Positions 36,064 to 47,900 of a stretch of 64,000 nt of DNA are shown piece by piece. Both the position numbers and the translations under genes were made by a program. The notes below the pieces were generated by a model. That model saw only the letters and a list, made by a program, of their open reading frames with translations. It was not told the origin of the DNA and ran no database searches. Position 1 is the first letter of the stretch. Each line of letters opens with the position of its first letter. Source of the DNA: Azolla pinnata (lineage: Eukaryota > Streptophyta > Polypodiopsida > Salviniales > Salviniaceae); the NCBI GenBank assembly GCA_037176905.1, contig JBBBWG010000337.1, positions 1-64,000 on the forward strand. The letters run 5' to 3'.

Positions 36064-37474
36064 TATATATATTCCTTTCTGAATGAAGCATAACATTTCG
36101 AGAACGAGCGGGGAGGTAATAGAAGCTTGAGATTCTAGGAAATTGGCCCCCGGGAGGTATTCCGCCTTTTAACTCCCCATCCTAGAATTTCAGACTCTTG
36201 AGAATCGGGTGAAACAATGTCTGTGCCCTAGGACCATTGCGAAGAAGCGGTGAAAATCCAGCAGAACAGATGCGAAGCTGGCTAATTTGAGGTTTAATTC
36301 CACAAAGTCTTCCATTTTCATCATTGCTGATGCTGCGTCAGGATCGGCGTGCGCCGAAGTTTGGCGATTGTCAAGAAAAGGCCATGAATCTCCGGCGAAC
36401 CTTCCAGAAGGCGAGGGAATCGGAAGATTCTGTCAGTTTTACATTGCGTGCAGAATTGGCTGTGGTCGAATGCCAATTTTCTATCGCGGGGGGTATCAGA
36501 AGGACCAACATGCAAGACAAGNNNNNNNNNNNNNNNNNNNNNNNNNNNNNNNNNNNNNNNNNNNNNNNNNNNNNNNNNNNNNNNNNNNNNNNNNNNNNNN
36601 NNNNNNNNNNNNNNNNNNNNNTGGTGGTGGTGGCGCAGCTGACCATGATTCTGCAGAGGGAGAATCTCCTCTGCAGGGCCCGCCAGGAGAAGCAGGAACG
36701 AGCATTGCGATAGCAAGCGGCTAAGAGCTTCGGGTTACGCGAGAGGTGGCCGTGTTTTCTGCGCCGAAAACTGCTGGGCAGGGTCCAAAGGGAAGCAGGG
36801 TGAAGATGGCTACGATGGCAAGAGCCCAAGAGCGTGAAAGCCTGCGAGATGTTTCGTGCCGCTTGATTCTGCAGAGGACCATGACCTGGCGGGGAGTGTG
36901 CGCAGTACAGCTCGAGGAAGCATGATGATTATGATAGCACGGGGCCCTCCAACAGCACATCACGGTGAGCTTCTTTCATTTACCTGCCTCTAATCTACTG
37001 TTTTAGTGGGTTGGTCTAAATGGGATCCTTCCAAACTTGCTCTTTTGCATCAGACATAAACCCCCCCTTATGCTTCGCACATTCCAGAAAGAAATATGTA
37101 GCCTTTTCTGAGTGATTGCATGGATGGTTCTATCAGTCTTTGCCTGAAAAACAGCTGCAAAGAGGAGGATCATGTTGTCAGCAAGTGGTAACTTGTTAAT
37201 GTATAGAGAAATGAAGAGACAAAGGATTTGAGAGGTTATAGTTAGAAGGTGTGGAAAGGAGAACGAGATGAGTTTCGGATGCCTATCATGCATGACAACA
37301 CTGCACAACAGAGAATAGTTAGGGTTCAAACCAGTCATTATTTGTATCAAAGAGGAGCTGAAGTTCGGACTAATTATTGAGTGTATCAAGAAAATCCTTA
37401 TCAAATAGAGGAGTAGAATTTGTCAGTATGAACAAATTTATAGAGTAACACCTCTAGGCTCATTGAACAGAGAT
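36064..37474. other. Intergenic with a 100-N gap (36522-36621)
   Basis: No recognised coding region around the gap. TGG repeats on its right edge (36622-36632) suggest a microsatellite caused the gap. The PPR-3 frame is open back to 37409 without an ATG, so a short upstream exon of that gene could lie here. Confidence 0.5.
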
Positions 37475-40084
37475 ATGAGCAAAGGCATTCATGCTCGATC
37501 TCAGAGAATAGCGTTTCATCAAAGGTATCAGTATAATTCTTCTCTTTTGAGCTCATTGAAGGATTGTATAAAGGAAAGAAATCTGAGCAAAGGTAGCAAA
37601 ATTCATGCTCATATACTCAAATCAGGGTTTCTTGAAAAGAATATTTATGTTGGTAGTGCTTTAATTAGCTTATATTCCAAATGTGGGGTCCTTACAAAGG
37701 CACAAGAAGTCTTTGATCAACTTCCGGTTCATGATGTAGTCTCTTGGACTTCTCTTATCGCAGGATACGTTCAATGTGGACATAATAAAGTAGCACTCAA
37801 CTGTTTTGATCAGATGAGGCGTGAAGGTCTTGTTCCCAATGCAGTTACATTTCTTTGCATCTTGAAAGCATGTGGAAACATAGGATCATCAACCAAAGGT
37901 GAAGAATTACACTTGCAAATTACCCGTGAGAAGCTGCTGGAGGGGAATATTTTGCTTGCCACTGCACTGATAGACATGTATGGCAAATGTGACGAGGTTA
38001 TGAAAGCACAAGAAGTGTTTGATGAGCTTGAAGGTCGGGATGTAGTCTCTTGGACGGCACTGATTGCAGGATATGCTCAACATGGACAGGGTGCCAAAGC
38101 ATTGTGTTGTTATGAACGAATGCATCATGAAGGTTACTTGCCAAATTCTGTCACTTTTCTCGGTGTTTTGAAAGCCTGTGGCTGTATAGGAGCCACGGAA
38201 CGAGGTCAAACAATTCATGCAAAAATTGTGAAAGAGAGATCGGTTGAAAAAGATTTGTCAGTAGGAAATGCCTTAATCGATATGTATGCCAAGTGTGGTG
38301 AACTTAGAAGAGCACACCTAGTGTTTGATAAGCTTCCCATACGGAATACAGTATCATGGACATCACTTATTGGAGGATATGCAGAACATGGATATAGTAA
38401 AGAAGCATTGAACTGTCTTGAGTCAATGAACCATGAGGGCTTCTCTCCAGATGTGATCACCTTTGTTTGTGCCTTACGAGCTTGTGGAGACATTGGAGCA
38501 ACCGAAAAGGGTAGAGAAATACATAAAGAGATTGACAGAGGAGGTTTCCTTGAAACAGATATATTGGTGGGAAATACATTGGTGGATATGTATGCCAAAT
38601 GTGATGCACTTGTAGAAGCACAGGAAGTATTTGACAAGCTTCCAGTTCAAGATATAGTGGCTTGGACAGTCATAATTGCTGCATATGCTCAGAATGGACA
38701 TGGTCAAGAAGCATTGAACTGCTTTGGACGGATGCAAAGCAAAGGTATTTCTCCGAACAAAGTGACCTATCTTTCTGTATTGAAGGCATGTGGTAGTGTA
38801 GGAGCCTTGGACAAGGGAAAAGAAATACATGGTGAGATCGAGAAGGATGAATGTCTAAAGAAAGATGTACTCATTGGAAATGCACTAGTGGATATGTACT
38901 CACAATGTGGAGAATTTGCAAGAGCACAGAGAGTGTTTGATGAACTCCCGATAAAAAATATAGTCTCATGGACAGCACTAATAGCAGGATATGCGCAGCA
39001 TGAGCGCGGTGAAGAGGCATTGAATTGTTTCGAACACTTGCAGCAGGCAGGTCTCTCACCGGATGCGGTTACCTTTGTATTTCTGTTAAAAGCTTGCAGC
39101 AGCCTAGGAGCAGCAGAAAAGGGAGAAGAAATTCATGCTGCCATAGTTAAAGAGGGATTACTGAAAACAGATATTTTGGTTGCCAATGCATTGATAGATA
39201 TGTACGCCAAGTGTGGTGCATTTGAAAAAGCTGAAGCAGTATTTGATGGGCTGCCGATTCGGACAGTAGTATCATGGACATCATTACTTGCGGGGTATGC
39301 CCAGCATGGACTCGAAGAAAAAGCACTAGAGTATTTCGACAAGATGCGGCACGAAGGCCTTTCCCCGAATGAAGTCACCCTGCTTTGCATCTTGAAGGCA
39401 TGCAGCAGTGTGGGAGCAATAGACAGAGGCATAGAAATACACAGCCAGATGGTTCAAGAGGGGCTACATGAAAAACATAGGTCAATTGGCAATGCATTGG
39501 TAGATATGTATGCCAAATGTGGCGAGCTAGAAAGGGCCCATGCAGTGTTTTGTGAGCTACAGGTAAAGGACGTGGTCTCATGGACTGCTCTTATCACAGG
39601 ATATGCACAACTTGGAGACGATAACACGGTGAATGTTTTGTTGGAGGGAATGGTGGAATCAGGCATTGTACCAAACTTGGTTACTTTCTCTGTTATTCTG
39701 AATGCATATAGCCATTCGGGCACGCTAGAGCTTAGCCAAATGTTCTTCAAGTCTGTCATTACAAGCTATGACATTCTGCCAATGTTCGAGCACTACACGT
39801 GCATGGTCGACCTTTTCGCTCGTGCTGGCCACTTTGACAAGGCATTGTTAGTCATAAAGGAGATGCCAATGTTTGATTACCTTCCCGTGTGGACATCGGT
39901 GTTGGGCGCTTGCCAAAAATGGGGGAATGTTGATGTTGGGAGGCTAGCCTTTGATCATGCAGTGCAATGGGATGGCAAAGATTCTGCATTATATGTTTGT
40001 ATGAGCAATATCTATGCATTAGCTGCTCAACAAGATCCTGATAAATTTGATTCTGTGAAAGCACAAGAAGGAATGTGGGAGTAA
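37475..40084 (+). CDS. PLS-class PPR protein, E-type, no DYW domain (PPR-3)
   Basis: Intronless, 869 residues from the ATG at 37475; a TTG four codons upstream is in frame but not preferred. Seven regular PLS triplets with S motifs such as VVSWTSLIAGYVQCG and VVSWTALIAGYAQHG, the most regular array in this window. The C terminus carries AYSHSGTLELS, HYTCMVDLFARAGHF and VWTSVLGACQKWGNV, then an E-type end, and stops after LAAQQDPDKFDSVKAQEG. Likely an organellar RNA-binding factor. No transit peptide is obvious, which would be explained by a missing 5' exon. Confidence 0.92.
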   Translation: MSKGIHARSQRIAFHQRYQYNSSLLSSLKDCIKERNLSKGSKIHAHILKSGFLEKNIYVGSALISLYSKCGVLTKAQEVFDQLPVHDVVSWTSLIAGYVQCGHNKVALNCFDQMRREGLVPNAVTFLCILKACGNIGSSTKGEELHLQITREKLLEGNILLATALIDMYGKCDEVMKAQEVFDELEGRDVVSWTALIAGYAQHGQGAKALCCYERMHHEGYLPNSVTFLGVLKACGCIGATERGQTIHAKIVKERSVEKDLSVGNALIDMYAKCGELRRAHLVFDKLPIRNTVSWTSLIGGYAEHGYSKEALNCLESMNHEGFSPDVITFVCALRACGDIGATEKGREIHKEIDRGGFLETDILVGNTLVDMYAKCDALVEAQEVFDKLPVQDIVAWTVIIAAYAQNGHGQEALNCFGRMQSKGISPNKVTYLSVLKACGSVGALDKGKEIHGEIEKDECLKKDVLIGNALVDMYSQCGEFARAQRVFDELPIKNIVSWTALIAGYAQHERGEEALNCFEHLQQAGLSPDAVTFVFLLKACSSLGAAEKGEEIHAAIVKEGLLKTDILVANALIDMYAKCGAFEKAEAVFDGLPIRTVVSWTSLLAGYAQHGLEEKALEYFDKMRHEGLSPNEVTLLCILKACSSVGAIDRGIEIHSQMVQEGLHEKHRSIGNALVDMYAKCGELERAHAVFCELQVKDVVSWTALITGYAQLGDDNTVNVLLEGMVESGIVPNLVTFSVILNAYSHSGTLELSQMFFKSVITSYDILPMFEHYTCMVDLFARAGHFDKALLVIKEMPMFDYLPVWTSVLGACQKWGNVDVGRLAFDHAVQWDGKDSALYVCMSNIYALAAQQDPDKFDSVKAQEGMWE

Positions 40085-40732
40085 ACAAGACATTTTTTGT
40101 GGATTGGTATGAAACCACCCGATGTAAGCTATCAGGGGTGGATTAGTTCTACTGATTTGGGGATATGCCCCTGTCCATTTGCCTTAGTTGCGCATAAAAG
40201 TGACCATCAAACCCCAGAAAAATGATTTGTACTAAGGTTGAAATGAAGTCTTTGCCTACAGAGACAAGGTCATATACACTGGGATATAATTGTAAATCCC
40301 CACCGCTTGACCGAAATTCAACCTCAACCATTTTTGTATATTTCAGGACAGATGTAATGAATAAATTTGAGTCTGATCGACCAGCTATTTCTATCTTCAT
40401 CATTAATGTATATTGATATCCTGCAAAAACTCAAATTCATGCAATTCAATTTGTACTTTTTCCTGTCAAGAACCCAAATTGACCCATTTCAATTATTATT
40501 TTTCTGACTGCGCTTGTCAATCGTGTTAAACAATAATATTTGCATCCATACTGAAATTCCATCCACTTCTTGTTGCTATATGATTCCTTTAGAGACTACT
40601 CTTTACAAAATCGGTAGCTACATGTTCTTTGCTACAATCAAGAATAGCTGTAAGCTATTATCCAGAAGGTATTTCCATTCCTTTTCCGATGGTTGTTCTT
40701 CTAGGACTTTGGGTCCCCACCCATTCAAGAAT

Positions 40733-40830
40733 CTGCATGTAAGATTCACCGTCATCTGCATCAAAACATACATTAATCTGAATGTAAGATTCACCGTCAT
40801 CTGCGTCAAAACATACATTAATTTGCTGAG
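40733..40830 (+). repeat. 48-base direct duplication
   Basis: GTAAGATTCACCGTCATCTG and its following 28 bases occur twice in a row, with two or three differences. It lies in the convergent spacer between PPR-3 and PPR-4 (40085-41096), in which no gene was recognised. Confidence 0.88.
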
Positions 40831-41096
40831 AGGTAGGGAGCTCGCTAGATGCTCAATTTTGTTTTTTTACCTCCTTCAGATTTGACGGTCCACAACTGAT
40901 GCTTTTTCAGCGTGCACGTTGCACAATTTTCGCATACGATTCATTTCCACCGGTTGTTAACGGAATCGGATCCACGAGGATGCATGATCCCAGGCATCAT
41001 TTCTAAAACATTATGCCGCAATGGTAAAAGAGCTCTTGTGCATTTCTCCTGATGATACTCTCTACTGTAATCCAGTAGCAACCAATGCTTGAAAAA

Positions 41097-43066
41097 TTAA
41101 GCCACGGCTTCATTTTGCACTCTCATGGCTTCGATCCTCTGCGCATCTTCCAGCATCGCGGCAGCGGCATACATATTGCTCATGGCGATGTACGATGCAG
41201 CATCCGTAGAATCCAATTCCACCGCTTGTTCAAATGCAAGCCTTCCGAGGGCCAAATTCCCCGATTTACAACAAGCACCAAGCAACGTGGTCCACGCGGC
41301 GGCGTGATTAGAATTCGGCATCTTATGTATCACCGAAACTGCCTGATCGAAGTGGCCAGCTCGACTAAACAGATCAACCATGCACATATGATGCTCCAAA
41401 GTTGGCACGATGCCATGCTGCTCATTCATCGACGCAAAGCACATTTGACCCTTATCCAGCAGACCGGCGTGACTACATGCATTTAGAATAGCCGTGAATG
41501 TGACGACATTGGGACTGATGCCCTCTTCCAGCATTTTCCTGAACAGGTCAACAACCACCTCTTCTCTTTCAAGATGTGCATATCCTGTAATCAGCGATGT
41601 CCATGTGGCCACATTCCGCAGTGGTAGCTTATCGAACACTTTCTGTGCTGTTGTGAATAGCCCACATTTGACGCACATATCCAGTAATGCATTGCCCACT
41701 AGAACATCTTTTTCCAGCGATTGTTCTCTTGTTACACGCAAATGTATCAGCCTTCCCTTGTCGATGGCCCCTACGATCCCACAAGCTTTCAGTATGCAAA
41801 CCATTGTGATCGCGTTAGGGGAGATTCTCTCATGTTGCATTCGTTCAAAGTGATCCAATGCTTCTTCACCAAACCCGTACTGGACATATCCTGCGATAAT
41901 CGCATTCCAAGAAACCGCATTACGGATCGGAAGCTTGGTGAATACCTCTACCGCCTTTGCGAATGCACCGCATTTTGCATACATATCAACCAAAGTGTTT
42001 CCAAGAAAAGCATCTTTCCCCAGAAGTCCTTGCCTCACAATCTCTTTGTGTATCTGCTTCCCCTTATTGATCGCTCCTATGCACGCACATGCTTTTAAGA
42101 TGCATAGAAATGTCACGGTATTCGGAGAAAATCCCTCTTGTTGCATCAATTCACAAGAGTTCAATGCATCCTCATAATGCCCATGTTGAACGTATCCCGA
42201 TATAAGGGTTGTCCAAGAAACTACACTTCTCGATTGGAGGGTACACAATATTTTCTTTGCTTCTATAAGCTCACCACACTTGGCGTACATGTCTATTAGT
42301 GCAGTGTCAAATAGCTGATCCTTCATCAGGGAACCTCCTTTAACAATCTTAGCATGGATTCTTTTCCCTTTTTGAATGCATCCTATGGCACCACAAGCTT
42401 TCAAGATGCAGGAGATTGTGAATATATCTGGAAGAAGACCTTGTTGGTGCATTTGTTCAAAAAGACTCAATGCTTTGTCCCCATGACCATGTTCAATAAA
42501 ACCATGAATAAGAACCGTCCAAGCCACCATGTCTTGAACTGACATCTGGTCAAGTACTCTCCAAGCTTTCAGAAGCATGCCACATTTAGCATACATATCC
42601 ACAAATGCTGTTAATACTACAGGATCTTTTTTCATGGATAAATCTTCGATAAGCCTAGCATGTAGCCTTTTGCCCTTGTCGACAGCTTGTATACTTCCGC
42701 ATGCTTTCAAGATACACATGAATGTCACCGAATTCGGCAAGAAGCTCTCACATTTCATCCTCTCAAAACAGATAAATGCTTCTTCACCGTATCCATGTTG
42801 AGCATATCCTGAAATTAGGGCAGTCCAAGTGACTACATCTCGGATCAAAAGCTGCTCAAACACTTCGTTTGCTTCAACAAAGGCCCCACATTTGGCATAT
42901 ACTTTAATCAGTCTCACGGAAACATGAATGCGAGTACCTACTGAAATTTTCATTGTCATAAGCTCATCATGTACTGTGATGACCTTTTGCAGATCGTGGT
43001 TTTCTTAGCACAAGCTTTAAGCATGTGGAATAGATGATGGGCATCTTTCATGGAGGAGGTTTCCAT
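41097..43066 (-). CDS. PLS-class PPR protein with N-terminal frameshift (PPR-4)
   Basis: The main open frame is 41097-42959 (620 residues from an internal ATG), but it starts in the middle of the first PPR motif. Upstream, an ATG at 43066 opens a frame reading METSSMKDAHHLFHMLKACAKK, the expected PPR N terminus; it leaves frame at an A4 run (plus-strand TTTT, 43000-43003). In the main frame the next residues are NHDLQKVITVHDEL, again what the motif needs. One extra A would join them. Five S motifs follow, then the E region (ACSHAGLLDKG, WTTLLGACCKSGNL) ending AMRVQNEAVA, no DYW. Either a recent pseudogenising change, a sequencing error in the homopolymer, or use of the internal start with loss of half a motif. 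Confidence 0.85.
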
Positions 43067-44329
43067 TGGAAGTCTGTCTGTTTGTCTCTATTCTTCATAA
43101 AAAAGGGGTGCTCTTCCTTCTCCTCCTCCTCCTTCACAGAAGAAAATCTTCTCATTATTCGGAATATGAGGATCACCATTCTGAAGTCTACTCGAGCAGG
43201 ACATACATAACCCAAATGGTTGGAAAGGTTTCAATCTCTACTCATAAATTGAGGATGAGATTGAAATCTTCTTGCACCATTGTTATCAGCTTAGCCAATT
43301 GTAGACGTTGCTGAGCAAGATGACATGATTTGTGTTATTGCGGCTCATGCCACCGAACGAAGATCTTCATCGCCATGCTCATGTATGGATCGTGTTTTTG
43401 GATGAAGAACAGAGCAGAAACTGGACATTGACAATGTTGTTTCAGGTCCTTCACAAGGATGGTCAGCGAAAATTGATGCCCAAATCAATTTCTAGTTTCC
43501 TACAGAACTTGAATCTAGAGCTTGATAGTGACTTTCCAATCTCTCAATTGCTAACAATATATACTGGCACGCTTATAAACTCGATGTGGGCTAAATTTGT
43601 CATGGTTTTTGTAGGATCTAGCCGGTTTTTAGAATGAGTGCTCAATGTATTCATGGCATGAAGCATTTGCATCATGACATTTAATTTCAATCATGATTGT
43701 TGCAAATTGTTTGAAATGTGGAAGGCGTCATTAATGAATAAGATCTTCATTAGATTTGGCTTTTGCTTGTAAGCATAATTATCAATACCTCTTGAGGACG
43801 ATTTTAAAAGCCGGATTTGATTTCTAGATAGCTGCCTTATTTTCTTTGAATATAATGAAAGAGCATCCATGGAAATTGTTCCCAAAACTTTGTTCATGTC
43901 TTGTAAAGAAATTGATGGGTCTATTTGTAATCACAGAATCAATTTCCATTTTATCCGAGTCTTAATTGGGTATATGACTCCGTACAGCTATTTCTCTCGA
44001 ATGAAACATCGACCATTGAGTTGGATTGAGAGAACATTCATAACCGACGGGTGCTGGTAATGACACAATCATCAGCATCAGTTTAGATTTCTTTGGGGCT
44101 TCGAAAGTCCGATTGGTTATTCTATCGAATTGTGCCATTTATCAATGTTTCAAAATATTTGTAAATTTTTTACGCAATCAATTATGGACACTTTCACAAA
44201 TAGATCTTTTGCAAAAGATTTCCAAATGGATCCAAAGAAATGAATGGAATTCAGAAATACTACAATGAGAATGTTTAAATTCAAGGCCTTCGGCTATAAC
44301 AAAAAATGGCGTAAATAAACAGCATTTCT
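43067..44329. other. Intergenic between PPR-4 and the PPR-5 3' repeats
   Basis: Plus-strand frames from 43066 and 43332 show no recognised family. Otherwise AT-rich sequence with nothing seen. Confidence 0.45.
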
Positions 44330-44945
44330 CAGGTTGCACATGCTTGATTTGGCTTACCACATTGACTGTGTTTACAAGCAGCCTAGTGCATTTGTGCTTT
44401 GCAAGTTTTCTGATCTATGGAACAGCAATTTTTCAACCTGATCGATCAGAATGCAGCAGCATTTGCCTTCTGATCACAGTGCTTCAATTTGGTTACTACC
44501 AATTTTTTGACAGCAGCCAATGCATTGCCCAGGTTGCACATGCTTGAATTGGTGGTTACCACATTGACTGTGTTTACAAGCAGTCTATAGTGCATTCCTG
44601 CTTTGCGAGTTTGCTGTGCTATGGAACAGCATTTTTTTTACCTGATCGATCGGAATGCAGCAGAATTTGCCTTCTTTACTTCCAATCAAACAGAACATGC
44701 ATCGTCTGTTTGTATGGTGCGATCGGTGGGCATCAATAGCCAGCATATCCATGTATACCTATCCATCAACCAAACGGAGAAGAACAAGCCGATCGGATGG
44801 CAGCTCTCGCGAATGCATTGCTCAGGTTGCAAAAACTTGATTTGAAATTACCACATTGAATGGGTAATAGTGCATTTGTCCGTCGGGAGCTGGAACATCC
44901 TCCTTACATGATCGATCGGAATGCAGCATCATTTGCCTCCTTCAT
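44330..44945. repeat. Triplicated PPR-5 3' end
   Basis: A block starting CAGGTTGCA and ending near GATCGATCGGAATGCAGCA occurs at 44330-44471, 44530-44675 and 44823-44945. The last copy includes the stop codon and final dozen codons of PPR-5; the two outer copies are diverged, with small indels. Shared landmarks are TTACCACATTGA, AGTGCATT and ATGGAACAGCA. Confidence 0.85.
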
Positions 44946-47900
44946 TTCTAATCCAGCAAAACTTGCATCATGAGCTTGCGTTTGCATCGCAGCAGAGGCA
45001 TAGATATTCCTCATACAAACATACAATCCGGGATCTGTCTCATCTAATTGTACAGCATGCTGGAAAGCGATGCTTCCGAGCTTCAGATTGCCGCATTTGC
45101 GGCAAGCAGCTAAGAGCGCGGTCCAGATCGGGAGATGATCTGCTACCGGAGCCTTCATCATGATAGCCACTGCCTTTTCGAAATCGCCCGCACGTGCAAA
45201 GAGATCGACTATGCATGTTTGATGCTCCAAAGTCGGGACGAATCCGTAGATCGTACACATCCACTCGTAGTACATTTGACCATATTCCAGCAGCCCCAAA
45301 TGCGTGCATGCGTTAAGAACGACAGTGAACGTTACGAGATTCGGCTTGATACCTCCTTCTTCTATCATCCTCTTGAATAGCTCAATGACAGCTTCATGGT
45401 TTCCAACGTGGGCATATCCCGACATCAGAGATGTCCAAGATGCCACATTTCTGGCCTCTAGCTCATCGAACACTTCTTTCGCTCTCTCATGCGCACCACA
45501 CTTGATGTACATGTCGAGCACGGCATTGCTGATCAGTGTGTCTTTGCCCAGAGACTTCATCTGCAGGATTCCGGTGTGTATTTCCTCTCCCTTCACTAAA
45601 GTCCCTAGAGTTCCACATGCTTTCAAGGCACAAACATAAGTGACCGCGTTGGGAGAAAAGCCCTCACATTGCAGCCGTTCGAAACACTGTATTGCTTCTC
45701 CGGCATGCCCATGTTGGGCATACCCTCCGACAATCGCATTCCACATCGCCACATTCTGAACACAGACGCGATCGAATATCTCACGAGCTTGTTCAAGCGC
45801 ACCGCATTTGGCATGCATGTCTACTAGTGCAGTAGAAACCAGAAGGCTGCTTTCTAGAATGCCTTCTTGAAGAACTGAACCGCAAATTTCATTCCCCTTA
45901 TCGAGCGCTCCCATGCTTCCACAGGCTTTTAAAACAGAAACGAGCACAACTTCATTTGGAGATAAGCCCTGTCGTTTCATCCCTTCGAAACAGTTCAGTG
46001 CCTCTTCATCGTACCCGTGTTGGGCATACCCTGTAATCAATACAGTCCAAGAGACAGCATCGCGTTCGGGAAGCTCAAGAAATATTTCTTTTGCCTTCCC
46101 TAATTCGCCGCATTTGGCATACATATCAACCAAAGCATTACCAACCGAGCAGTCATTTTCAAGGAAGCCCTCTCTAACCATCTCAACATGTATTTCTTTG
46201 CCTTTGATAACTGTTCCAGCATTACCACATGCTTTCAAAATATACACGAATGTGACGGCATCGGGACATAGACCCTCATGCCGCATCCGTTCAAAAACAT
46301 ACAGCGCTTCCATGCTATGACCATGCTCCGCATAACCTGTGACCAATGCATTCCATGAGACCAAATCTCGTACTGGGAGCTCTTCAAACACTTCTTGTGC
46401 TTTCCCAAGTTCACCACATTTCACATACATATCCACCATAGCAGCTCCAATGAATATATCTTCCTCCAGCAGCCTAAGCCTCGAAATTTTCGCATGTAGC
46501 TCGAGGCCTTTCCTGGTTGCTCCTATCCCCCCACAAGCTTTCAAAATGCATCGATATGTAAATGCATCTGGAGATAGACCTTCGTTTTGCAACTGTGTGA
46601 AACAATCTAAAGCTTTCTTTCCATGCCCGTGTTGAGCATATCCATCCATTAAAATGGTCCAGGACACCACGTCTTGAACCAAGAGCTCCTCAAAGACTTT
46701 CTGCGATTCTGCAAGTGCAATGCATTTTGCATACATATCGACCAGTGCACTGCCAACCAAATCATCATTTTCTGCCAGCCCCTTTTTTGTAATTTGAGCA
46801 TGGATTTGTTTGCCTCTATCGACAGCTCCAATACTGCCACAGGATTTCAGAACCCATATAAACGTGATTGCATTAGGAGACATGCCCTCATTCTGCATTC
46901 GTTCAAGCCAGTTCAGTGCTTCCTCACCATGCCCGTGATGGGCATGGTATCCAATCATTGCATTCCAAGAGATGACATCCCGGACTGAAAGTTTATCAAA
47001 TACTCCTTGTGCTTGTCTTAAAACATCGCTTTCAGCATACATAGTGCCAAATAAAATGTCCTTTTCCTGAAGACCCTCTCCTGATATATCTATATATACT
47101 TTTTTGTTTTGCTCAACAGATTCAAGGCTGCAACAAGATTTCAAGAGACAAATAAAGGTGAATGCATCTGGTAAGATCCCATCACACTGCATCTGTTGAA
47201 GACAGTTTAGAGCTTTCTCTCCATGCCCGTGTTGAACATATCCTGCCATTAATGTGTTCCACAAGATAGCATCGCGAGCAGGAAGTCTGTTAAATACAGA
47301 CTCCCCCTCATTGAATGCACCGCATTTCAAATACATATCTACCAATGCATTGCCAACTGAAATAGCTCTTTCTAAATTGTTAAGTTCGGCAATTGAAACA
47401 TGTATTCTTTTCCCTTTGTCAAGAACTCCCATGCTGCCACAAACTTTTAAGGTAGAAATAAAAGAAGCTATGCTTGGAGATATGCCTTGAGATTGCATTC
47501 GTTCAAAATGCTTTAAAGCTTCATCACCAAACCCGTTTTGGGCATACCCCTCAATAATAACATTCCACGCAACTCCACTCTGCATTGGAAGCTCATCAAA
47601 CACTACTTGTGCACCCAGAAGTACACCACATTTTGCATACATGTCAATCAGTGCAGTGCCAACCATCATAGTTCTCTCCAGCAAACCCTCGGTGATTACC
47701 TCCACGTGTATTTCTTTGCCTTTAGTAGCTGCCCCTATACTTCCACAAGCTTTCAGTATGCTGAGAAACGTGACTTCATCTGGAAAGAGATCCTCATGAA
47801 CCATTTGTTTAAAACAGGCAAGTGCTTCATCACCATGCCCATGTTTTACATACCCTGCAATTAGGGTATTCCACGATATTACATTACGTAAAATCAAAGA

